DNA of 25,251 nucleotides from Ophiostoma sp. CBS 140.51. Lineage: Eukaryota > Ascomycota > Sordariomycetes > Ophiostomatales > Ophiostomataceae. Positions within the stretch are counted from its first letter, which is position 1. Each line of letters begins with the position of its first letter. The translations under genes and the position numbers were made by a program. A model generated the notes under the pieces. The model saw only the letters and a list, made by a program, of their open reading frames with translations. It did not search any database and was not told the DNA's origin. Shown here in pieces: positions 10,201 through 17,926 of the stretch. The stretch is from contig JANSLP010000419.1 of assembly GCA_029298735.1 (NCBI GenBank), positions 1 through 25,251 of the forward strand, in the 5' to 3' direction.

Positions 10201-12169
10201 ATGGACTGCGAGTTTCGACCGAACTATCACCAAGTCCCTTTGATATCTGCGATGGCCTCAGATTTCCGGAAGAGGTGTATCTTCACAATTCTTTATTTAT
10301 TTCCTATTCCGGTATATCAGGGCGATTGAGAATGGAAAGATATGGGCCTCAGTACGGAGCAGAGATAAGGATTGCTATCGTAGGGAGATAACAAGATAGA
10401 CCAGCACAGAGATAGAGAACGGATCGATAAAACACATTAGGAAATCAACAGAGAGAAGCGTCAAATTCATGGGTTTCCTCTTCTAGAAGAAAATATCGTG
10501 AACGGAGACAACGCCGAACGGCAAGAACGGATAGAAATGACTTGGTGTGAGGGACGGCCTGGCCCATCATCATGTGGCCGCAATAGCGTCAGGGCAGAAA
10601 TGCAGCGTCAGTCATTCACGCCTGGTCATAATGGCAGGTCCCCACAATATTTGTTCAAATATCATGCTCACCACGTTTTCAGGGTCGCGCAAGCTCTTTC
10701 CTCGATGATGTGGAATTGAGTATGGCAGCGCACATATTAGGCGAAAGAGCGACCATGTAAAGAAAGGTGTGTGTGGTGAGAACGTGTCGCGCAAAACGCA
10801 ATAAAAAAAGGCAGGTACGGAAAACGGCGCCACGACGCCGCATGGGCGAGGCAAGTTCGCTAAAAATAAATTTAAGTTTTTTTCACACTCCCCTTCCTGC
10901 AGTCCCTTTTCCAATTTTTCAATGGAGAAATGAAGCATCGACGGCAAGCTCTTTTATGAAAAACCTGTCCAAACACAACGAAGAGTCCGACCATGCCCAG
11001 CTCGCCCAGCTCACCAGCTTTAAAAGCCATTCCAAATGTGCACGCAAAAGTGTAGGCGTGACCTCGTTTGGCGGGAGCACTAATGGTCTTAGTCCGGGTC
11101 TCGTGTATTTGCATTTTTCTCTGTGCTTTTTCTAAGTATTTTTGGTGCATTTTGGGTGCATTTTTGGTGGAAGTGAGCGAGGTGAGAAACACTGAAAATT
11201 CGCAATTCTTTTGCCCATGGACCAATTGCACACTAAAAAACGACGTCGTGCTGAACGCCGCCAAAAGCCCCCTGAAACAGATTTTCATTACGTTTTAGTT
11301 TGCCAATTCCTGTGTGTCCAGTATTAAGTTTTGTATGGGGAAGGGCTTTTGACTCTTTTGAAGCGCGCCGCGTCAGAGAGGAGAAAGCAAAAAAACTTTT
11401 CAGGCCATCTGCCACCATTTTTTTCTGCCTTTTTTTCTGGGACTGTCATCCTTGGACCTGACCCTGGCCCATTCAGCCCTGGCTGGCTCTGTTTCCCCTC
11501 TTTCTCTCGGCCGTCGCTTGCAGTTCTTTTTCCCTTGCTTTGCCCAAGCCGCCGGACCAAGGCCGGTACCGCCCTGAAGTTTGCTGGAATTCGCTCTGGA
11601 TTTGCAATGGGCAGTGCGCGGGGCAATTGTGTTGATCTCCCAAATATTGGGAGGGACAGGCAGATGACTCGTGAAAAGGCACTGCCATCAGAATGTCTTG
11701 GTCGAGTCGCTGCTTCCTTTCTTCTCGAGTCTGCCTCCTGCTTTCTTTTTTGTTGGGCGTCTTGCGTGATTTCAGCCATGGCACAAAGAAAAAGGGAAGG
11801 AGCAATGAACATCGTCAGCAGGCAGCTTCAATATTTGGTAGGCACGGCCAGCAATGCCTTGCCTGGCTCCTTCCGCCCATGAGCACGGCGCAATGATCGC
11901 AATAGCTGAGCACGATCTGGCGTGCGCAAAGCAGAGGCTGTCAACAAACCTTTGTTGGAGCGCACAGCACGCCCTGTGGAGTCGGTCTTATGGCCTGGGA
12001 CAGGAAAGAAAAAACTTTTTTTGCCTTCCTTGTGATCACTTCTGCCCCCAGGGCCCGTGAATGTCGTAGTGGTTTTTGCCCATTCTGGGGCCCGTCTTTC
12101 GCCTTGTCTGTACCCCCCTCCCCTCACTCCCCCTGGGCCGGTCGTTCTTTCCCTGGGAGGAAGCGCAGG
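7262..12169. other. Intergenic region, about 4.9 kb, no supportable gene
   Basis: The proximal part must contain the velB 3' untranslated region. Beyond that I see no recognisable protein, RNA gene or transposon. The longest open frame, 9056-9826 on the + strand, begins at a GTG and reads as Ser/Leu/Phe/Arg-rich sequence of the type produced by CT-rich DNA. On the minus strand 10872-11288 is similar. Poly-A/T stretches near 10800-10890 and GC-richer blocks alternate. Distal promoter of the gene at 12609 or a noncoding transcript is possible but not shown. Confidence 0.45.
9701..9736. repeat. Short GC-rich inverted repeat
   Basis: TTGCCC at 9701-9706 pairs with GGGCAA at 9731-9736, and an inner pairing TGCCC (9702-9706) with GGGCA (9720-9724) is an alternative. 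Between them is the direct CTTCG repeat of the inner arm. It could fold as a hairpin in either strand. No function can be read from it. Confidence 0.4.
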
Positions 12170-12200
12170 TGACGTGACGTCCCATGGCCCAGGCCAAGGC
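12170..12200 (+). promoter_or_regulatory. Overlapping TGACGT sites and a velvet-site-like motif
   Basis: TGACGTGACGTC at 12170-12181 contains two overlapping TGACGT half-sites of the type bound by ATF/CREB bZIP factors. Ten bases on, 12190-12200 reads CAGGCCAAGGC, differing at one position from the 11-base site CTGGCCAAGGC reported for the velvet factor VosA. The cluster lies about 245 bp upstream of the TATA box of the DUF3602 gene. Motif matches are visible; binding is inferred. Confidence 0.35.
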
Positions 12201-12312
12201 CATTTCCCCTCTCAGAGTTCCTGTCCATTCTTGCCCATTCTTGTTACACGCCCCCCTCTCTCTGTGTCCTTCCTCGCTGGGCAACGCACTGCGCAGCCTT
12301 GTTTCGTTTTTT

Positions 12313-12352
12313 TTTCTTCCTTCTCTCGTTTCTTCCTTCTCTCGTTTCTTCC
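12313..12352 (+). repeat. 16-bp CT-rich tandem repeat in promoter
   Basis: The unit TTTCTTCCTTCTCTCG is present twice perfectly and a third time for its first half, inside a longer pyrimidine tract (about 12296-12395) just upstream of the TATA box. Pyrimidine tracts of this sort are common just upstream of transcription starts in filamentous fungi. Confidence 0.8.
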
Positions 12353-12443
12353 CCTCTTTTGGAAGTTCTTCTTTTCCTCTTTTTTCTTCTTTCCATCGTG
12401 ACCAAAACAAAATCGCAAAACGCACAGTCCACCTCTTGCTCTG

Positions 12444-12449
12444 TATAAA
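12444..12449 (+). promoter_or_regulatory. TATA box of the DUF3602 gene
   Basis: TATAAA lies 160 nt upstream of the ATG at 12609 and directly after a strong pyrimidine tract. The stretch from 12187 to 12608 contains no ATG on the + strand, consistent with a leader of about 130 nt starting near 12475. Confidence 0.6.
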
Positions 12450-12608
12450 GAGTTGAACTCTCCAGTTCCCTTTGTTCGGATCGACACTCCTCATCATCAT
12501 CCAACACAGCAACCAACAACAGCCCACTCGAGCTCGTTCTCACTCTCTCCCAACTCTCACCACTTTCCCTTTCTTCCTCACCACACCTCACCACCACACA
12601 ACTTCACA

Positions 12609-13169
12609 ATGACTGGCCACCTTGCTTCGCACGGCCGCGGTGGCGCCGGCAACATGGCCGACAGCACCAAGTCCCCCAAGCTGCAGCCCAAGGACCTCGA
12701 GACGCCTGTTCTGCGGACGTCAGTTGTGACTACCGGCCGTGGCGGTACTGGCAACATGGCCAAGAACACCGACCCCAAGGAGACGCGCGCCCGCCAGGAT
12801 GTTGAGCCGTAAGTTCAGACACCTTCTGAAACACCCGATGCGGTGTCCAACACCGTCGCAGTCTCAATGAACTTCTTTCTAACATTTTGTAGTGTCGTCC
12901 GTCGCCAGAGCAATGGCGCTACCCACGCCGGTCGCGGCGGTGCCGGCAACGTCTTCAAGGCCGGCTCGGCCGATGCCGAGGCTGCTGCCGCTGCTGCCGG
13001 CGGCTCGGCTGTCGCCGACGACGCCCACCCGACCTCGTCTGCCTCGTCCGCCACTGTACGCAACAGCAACGACGCCACAACCAAGAAGCCCCGGTCACCC
13101 ACACAGCGCCCCGAGCCCGAGAAGAGCCTGGCCACCAAGGGCAAGGAGTGGCTGCTGGGCAAGAAGTAG
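12609..13169 (+). CDS. DUF3602/Par32-like GRGGxGN-repeat protein (158 aa)
   Basis: Exons are 12609-12808 and 12893-13169. The 84-nt intron has a perfect GTAAGT donor and a CTAAC branch site 9 nt before the acceptor. The 158-residue product is probably disordered and carries three copies of the family signature GRGG(A/T)GN at residues 9-15, 43-49 and 80-86, the first two followed by Met. This is the mark of the fungal DUF3602 family, whose yeast member Par32 is phosphorylated after TORC1 inhibition and restrains ammonium transporters. An Ala-rich stretch follows (about residues 95-110), then Ser/Thr/Pro and basic residues, ending in KEWLLGKK. No membrane segment or enzymatic motif is present. 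The start was chosen as the first ATG after the TATA box, preceded by TTCACA. Family assignment is firm; a role in nitrogen signalling is inferred from Par32 only. Confidence 0.85.
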
Positions 13170-14463
13170 ATGACGACACGCTTGTCTCCTCTTGCTTCTC
13201 TTTCGTTGATTTCTGCGCACAAAAAAAAAGGAGGTCGATATTATCGGGTTGTTGGGTCGGATCGGGTTCGCTTGGATAGCATCATCATAGGCTGGCGTTT
13301 TTGTTCTTTTGTTCGACTCTCTTGTCTGTTTCCCATGCTCAGCGAAGCATGTCTTTTTTTTGTCTCGACATAATTTCCTTTGTCGCATACCGCATACGCG
13401 CTGGGAGGTATTTTTCTGTGCTGGTTATTTGTTTCTCGTTCTCTTGGCTCTTCTGTCTTTTTTATCACGGATTCCCCCCATGCCATTATATGATATTTTT
13501 CATCGTTTTCAGTATATTGTCTGTTGGATATCGTCTTGTCATCGTTTTGCACGTCTATCAACGTAATCGCAGACCTGCGTTTTGTCAATAGCAATAGAGC
13601 AGATTATGACATACTTGTTTTCATTACTATGTTTTTGTCTAGTTCGGTATGTCGTGTAGGTTTTCGTTGTCTTTCGTCATCTTCGAATTTCACCTCTCGA
13701 CGTAATGTTGTTCAAGAAGGGGATAAGAGTTGAGGGGTAGAGCGGGAAGGTGAGAGATATAGATTTGGACAACGCAGAGAGCCTGGACCTGAAAGATAAC
13801 AAGTCTACTCAGACGCACCTTCCTGCATGAACTTCTGTGCCTTGCAGTTGCCATATCTGATAACAGAGATAGAGGCTCAGATACAGTCGCAGACAGAAAA
13901 ATCCCGTGACCATGCCGCCATCATTGTGGAGGTGGAAACCAACGGAAACTGCCACCAAACCAATGCCCGGTGAAAAAGAGACTAGAACGTCAACCTCCTT
14001 CCTGTCTTGTCCAAACGCAGTTTTATACGGCAACTTGTACAGTTTTTTCATGTCCCCTTTTGCTGCCAGGACATGTCGTTATGGCTCGTACCTTCGCCGA
14101 TCGTCCTGGCCAATGCCGTGCATTATGGCGTCGTATTCCTTCCTGCACCTGCCAATATGAGGGCTGCAAGAACATGCACTCAGTGACTCACGGCCAGGTC
14201 CGCTCACCACCATTAAACAATTTCCATTCTCACCACCACCAGGCTACGGTTAACGCAATATTCTCACTGAATTGCAGGCGCCAAGGTCCGATTTGCAGTG
14301 ACTCCCGTTCAAACAGCCAGGGACCGGCCGTATCATTTTTCACGCGGACTCGTTCGAGAAGCGGACTAAAGATAGTGGTCAAGTACGGATTACATACAAC
14401 GTACATCGGCCCGAGGTCTGACACGCAACATCAACAGTGACTCAACTCGACTACGTGTTTGGA
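13170..14463. other. Intergenic region between DUF3602 and GNAT genes
   Basis: It begins with the T-rich 3' untranslated region of the DUF3602 gene (to about 13700). The rest shows only short open frames without recognisable domains. No RNA gene was recognised. Confidence 0.5.
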
Positions 14464-14470
14464 TATAAAA
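14464..14470 (+). promoter_or_regulatory. TATA box of the GNAT gene
   Basis: TATAAAA stands 80 nt upstream of the ATG at 14550, a spacing compatible with a short leader. No other ATG lies between it and the start. Confidence 0.55.
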
Positions 14471-14549
14471 ACGCAAGTCGGGCAGCATCCAACGCCAAAC
14501 CTGGAAAAGTCACTCGAGAGAACGCACAACCCAACTCACCTACGTCAAT

Positions 14550-15770
14550 ATGTATATCGAGGACGTGGCCGAGAAGCCGACACAGGCGCAGTTGCGTCTT
14601 CTTCGCGCACATCTGCCCTACTCGCTGCCTGTTCTCCGCCGACTTCAAGTTGCCGCCGGCGCCTTTGACGGCATCAACTCGGGCGGCACGATCGGCAGCG
14701 GCACGTCTGAGTACGCACATGTCCTGTTTGCGTACGACCAAGACTATGTTCCATCGGAAATAGATACTGAGGTGCCCTTCGCCGCCGCCTTTGTCGACCT
14801 CTCCAAGACCCCAGAGACGGCCACTTGGATCTATGCGTCTGATCAGGACCAGTCGCTACCTATTGGTACCAACGTCTACGCGGCCGACAACGACCAACCG
14901 GAATCCTGGGTCGTCGACCGCGGCGCCGAGCTCGTGTCCACGTGGTCCCCAGCTCGCCGTGCTCGCTGCCGCCGTCTCGTGCTGGCCCTGCTGCGTCGCA
15001 TCCGCACAATCGCTCGCGATGTTGCACCCATTCTGGCGGCCCTGCTTCCTGCTCGCTTTGGTATCCCGGGCACAGTCGACGACTTTGTCAAGCACGTCAA
15101 GGCCAACATCCATGACGGCATCCGCTATGTTTTGCAGTATCCGGGCGACGCTGCTGACGACACCGACCGTGCTGCTGTGGCATTGACCTACTTTGACGCC
15201 TACGACAAGTGGCTGTTCCGCTTTGAGGATGTGCCAGTTCTGTCGCAGCCCGAGGACAAGGAGCTTGTGACGGGTATCCAGGCAGGTGCTGATGGGACAG
15301 ACGGTGCCCAACCCTCGTTGGCCTGGGACAGCGTGCGCTCTCATGAGGATGTTGCGCTTGTCATCAGCCGGACGCCCATCCCGCGCACCGTGCAGACATT
15401 GCTGGGTGTACCGGGAGTGGCCCTGCGGGAGAAGGCTGCGGTCGACGGTCAAGATGGTGCCCTCCAAGCCTGGGCGTTTGTGGGTGTTGATGGCTCCTTG
15501 TGGACGCTGCATACGGAGCCCAAGTACCGAGGCCACGGCTTGGCCAAGACTCTGGCAGCACGGCTGCTGCGCCAATACTGCGGCGTATTTGACGCGACAG
15601 TCGATGTGCCCGAAGGAGAACGAGATGGAAAGGGAGACGGCTGGTGTGCGGCCGATGTCTGTGCCAAGAACCGGCAGAGCCAGGCCGTATGCAAGCGGCT
15701 CGGTGCCAAGAGGGCCTGGGCGACCTCATGGATTGTGGTCAAGTACGACAGCCTCGGAGATGATGTATGA
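14550..15770 (+). CDS. GNAT-family (FR47-like) N-acyltransferase, 406 aa
   Basis: A single uninterrupted frame of 406 codons. The C-terminal third is a GNAT fold. A beta strand with WTLHTEPKYRGHG leads into the acetyl-CoA pyrophosphate loop RGHGLA (residues 327-332) and the helix KTLAARLLRQY. The later NRQSQAVCKRLGAKRAW (N374, S377) matches the usual Asn-x-x-Ser and Leu-Gly-Ala/Phe segment. This layout resembles the FR47/glycine N-acyltransferase-like branch, which moves an acyl group from acyl-CoA to an amine. The N-terminal 250 residues have no recognised domain but are helix-rich and acidic, and the substrate cannot be predicted. No signal peptide or membrane segment is evident. The start follows a TATA box by 80 nt, with no competing upstream ATG. 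It is convergent with the UroD gene, the stop codons being 130 nt apart. Confidence 0.85.
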   Translation: MYIEDVAEKPTQAQLRLLRAHLPYSLPVLRRLQVAAGAFDGINSGGTIGSGTSEYAHVLFAYDQDYVPSEIDTEVPFAAAFVDLSKTPETATWIYASDQDQSLPIGTNVYAADNDQPESWVVDRGAELVSTWSPARRARCRRLVLALLRRIRTIARDVAPILAALLPARFGIPGTVDDFVKHVKANIHDGIRYVLQYPGDAADDTDRAAVALTYFDAYDKWLFRFEDVPVLSQPEDKELVTGIQAGADGTDGAQPSLAWDSVRSHEDVALVISRTPIPRTVQTLLGVPGVALREKAAVDGQDGALQAWAFVGVDGSLWTLHTEPKYRGHGLAKTLAARLLRQYCGVFDATVDVPEGERDGKGDGWCAADVCAKNRQSQAVCKRLGAKRAWATSWIVVKYDSLGDDV

Positions 15771-15817
15771 AACGACATGATGACAATGAAATAGACTAGA
15801 CATAAGACTAATTCCAG

Positions 15818-15844
15818 AATACAAAATACAAAATACAAAATACA
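15818..15844. repeat. 7-bp tandem repeat (TACAAAA) between convergent stops
   Basis: TACAAAA is repeated three times plus a partial copy in the 129-nt interval between the GNAT stop and the UroD stop. It lies in the 3' untranslated sequence of both genes. Confidence 0.75.
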
Positions 15845-15899
15845 CTTTTTTCTATTGTGTTCTCCCATTTTTGTTTTTATGTCGTACAATCACACCATC

Positions 15900-17078
15900 T
15901 TACAGCTTCGTCTGTCGGTGGATCTCCTCGAGGAAGAACTTGAGGCTCTCCGGCTTGACAAACGGCGTGATACCGTGGCCCAGGTTAACAATCCACCCAG
16001 ACTGGCGCTTCTTCCATTCGAAGCCCTCCACCATCTCCTTGACCGTCTCCGTAATGGCCTCGTGGGTGCCGTACAGGATGCCCGGGTCCGCGTTGCCCTG
16101 CAGCACCACCTTACGGTCGCCGCGCGTGGCCACGGCCGCCGACGGCTCGTGCTGCCAGTCCAGGCCGACCACGTCGTAGCCCAGCGTCTCCTTGTTGCAG
16201 CACGCGTCCAGCGCGTACCACGCGCCCTTGGGGAACAGGATCATGGGCACTGGTTCGAGACCCAGCTCTGCCAGCCGCTTCGGCAGCTGCTCAGCAATGT
16301 ACACCAGGCTGGGCTGCGTGAACTCGCGGAACGCCGCGGGCGACAGCTCGCCCGCCCACGAGTCAAACACCTGCACGAGCTGCGCGCCCGCCTGCACCTG
16401 CCGCGCCAGGTATTCCACGCACACCTCGGCGATCTTGTGCAGCAGCGCCTTGGTCTCCTTGGGGTAGCGGTACAGCCACGTCTTGCTGTGCACAAACAGC
16501 TTGGTGCCGCCGCCCTCCACCATGTAGCACAGCAGCGTCCACGGCGCGCCGCAGAAGCCGATGAGCGGCACGCGGCCCTGCAGCTTCGTGCGCGTCACCG
16601 TAATCGCCTTGTACACGTAGTCGAGCTCTTCGACAGCCGCCAGCGTGTCCTTGGCCATGACTTTTTCGTACTGTCCATCATCAGGCGACACCAGAGGCTC
16701 CGGGAAGTGCGGGCCCTTCTTGTCGACCATCTCGACGACCATGCCGAGCGCCTGCGGGATCACCAGAATGTCCGAGAAGATAATGGCGGCGTCAATGAGG
16801 CCGGCGAAGCGGTCAATTGGCTGCAGAGTGATGGTCGACGCCACCTCGGGATCGCGGCAGCACTCGAAGAAGTCGCGGTTGCCCTTGGCCTCGTGGTACT
16901 CGGGCAGGTAACGGCCGGCCTGGCGCATGATCCAGATCGGGGGACGCTCGACCTTTTCGCCTGTATTTTCAGACTGATTAGCCAGTGTTCACATCAATTG
17001 TTGTTCTATCCAAAAGTTCCTACCCTTGGCGGCCCGAATGATCAAGTCATTCTTCATCGGCGCAAAATCGTGGCCCAT
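15900..17078 (-). CDS. HEM12: Uroporphyrinogen decarboxylase (2 exons, 371 aa)
   Basis: This cytosolic heme-pathway enzyme removes four carboxyl groups from uroporphyrinogen III to give coproporphyrinogen III. Reading on the minus strand, exon 1 is 17078-17024 and exon 2 is 16960-15900; the 63-nt intron has a CTAAT branch site and splits a Gly codon. The 371 residues match the usual length (about 360-370). Family motifs are all present: KNDLIIRAAKG, MRQAGRYLPEY (Arg31, Arg35), FSDIL (Asp82), the Tyr164 loop PWTLLCYMVEGGG, QVFDSWAG (Ser219) and NLGHGI (His348). These correspond to the substrate-binding and catalytic residues Arg37, Arg41, Asp86, Tyr164, Ser219 and His339 of the human enzyme. 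Start 17078 puts MGHDFAP directly before KND, the spacing expected for fungal members. The frame also stays open upstream with an in-frame ATG at 17219, which would add 47 residues. The gene is divergent from the mitochondrial-type gene at 17927. Confidence 0.97.
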
Positions 17079-17685
17079 GGTTGCAATGGTGCGGATCGTG
17101 ATCGCAAGACGTGTGCTGTCGGAAATGTCGGTGCTGTTGTTGTCGAGACTGTGGACAGCGTCGATGTATTCTTGGTCGTTGTCTGTCTTTTTCGCAACTG
17201 TGGCAGTCGAGTTTCGCATTGGGGTATACGGAGTTATTAAAAAAATAAGAGAGTCTAATATATTATCAGGAGACACGGTTCAAAGCCCGAGTCGGAATCG
17301 GTCGTTCTTTCCCTTCTGACTCTGACATGAGAAAAGCTTCTGAAAAGCTCCTGCCCCACCAAACTCGGCTCGCCGAGAATCGTATTTTACAGTGGCCGTC
17401 GGGGGCCTGGATCGGCCTTTCCCCAGGGCGGGTAAAAAGCACGATAAGATAGAGGGGCATAGCGGGCGCAGATCGAGTGTACTGTGTGAATTGATTTTCT
17501 ACACACGGATTTTGCACACTGTACACAGCCAACAGGAACCAACAGGCGGTATTCAATCCTTTGCTTCTGGTTGGACAGACGTGCCGAAAAGGTCCCACCC
17601 AAACTGCCCGCGAAAAAAAGAGCACACACAAACTACACAATTGAAGCTTGAGGAACGACATCCCAAGCATCAACAATTGACACGA

Positions 17686-17710
17686 CAATTGGTTCCGCCA
17701 ACACCAATTG
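17686..17710. promoter_or_regulatory. Inverted pair of CCAAT boxes
   Basis: CAATTGG (17686-17692) and CCAATTG (17704-17710) form a perfect 7-bp inverted repeat separated by 11 nt, so a CCAAT box lies on each strand. Fungal CCAAT boxes are bound by the Hap2/3/5 complex, which with HapX represses iron-consuming genes, including heme biosynthesis, under iron limitation. The pair lies 217 nt from the start at 17927 and about 610 nt from the UroD start. The motif is seen; regulation is inferred. Confidence 0.4.
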
Positions 17711-17800
17711 ACCGGCCATACTGGCAACACTGTACCCGGTAAACATTGACCTCGACATACGGAAACCGATCGGAACCCCTCATCCTTCGACCCTAACGCC

Positions 17801-17815
17801 ATGCGACGTTATTGA
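17801..17815 (+). other. Four-codon upstream ORF before the 880-aa gene
   Basis: ATG-CGA-CGT-TAT-TGA ends 111 nt before the main ATG at 17927 and is the only ATG between them. Whether it is in the transcript depends on the unknown transcription start. Confidence 0.3.
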
Positions 17816-17926
17816 GGCCCGAATATCATAAACGAAAACAACCTCAACCCCTCGGCCGTCACCAACCAAGCGGTCTTCCCCCTCCTCCTCGCCCTGGGAA
17901 GGCCGTACCTCTCTCCTCTCTTCATA

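Larger units (their letters stand above)
17079..17926. promoter_or_regulatory. Divergent intergenic promoter region, UroD / 880-aa gene
   Basis: This 848-nt interval must carry the promoters of both flanking genes. An A/T-rich block at about 17230-17255 is the likeliest core element on the UroD side. Nearer the + gene is the inverted CCAAT pair listed separately. The rest, including a Ser/Gly-poor frame of 116 codons at 17392-17742, shows no gene-like features. Confidence 0.6.

Noticed and set aside
10872..11288. 138-codon minus-strand frame with many Lys/Phe/Cys
   Set aside because: No recognisable motif, and overlapping frames on the other strand are equally long.
14856..15575. 239-codon minus-strand frame
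   Set aside because: Shadow of the GNAT gene, which carries the acetyl-CoA loop on the + strand.
16240..16262. tRNA B-box-like GGTTCGAGACC
   Set aside because: It lies inside UroD coding sequence and has no matching A box or cloverleaf.
15855..17240. 461-codon open frame on the + strand
   Set aside because: It is the antisense shadow of uroporphyrinogen decarboxylase, whose motifs are complete on the minus strand.
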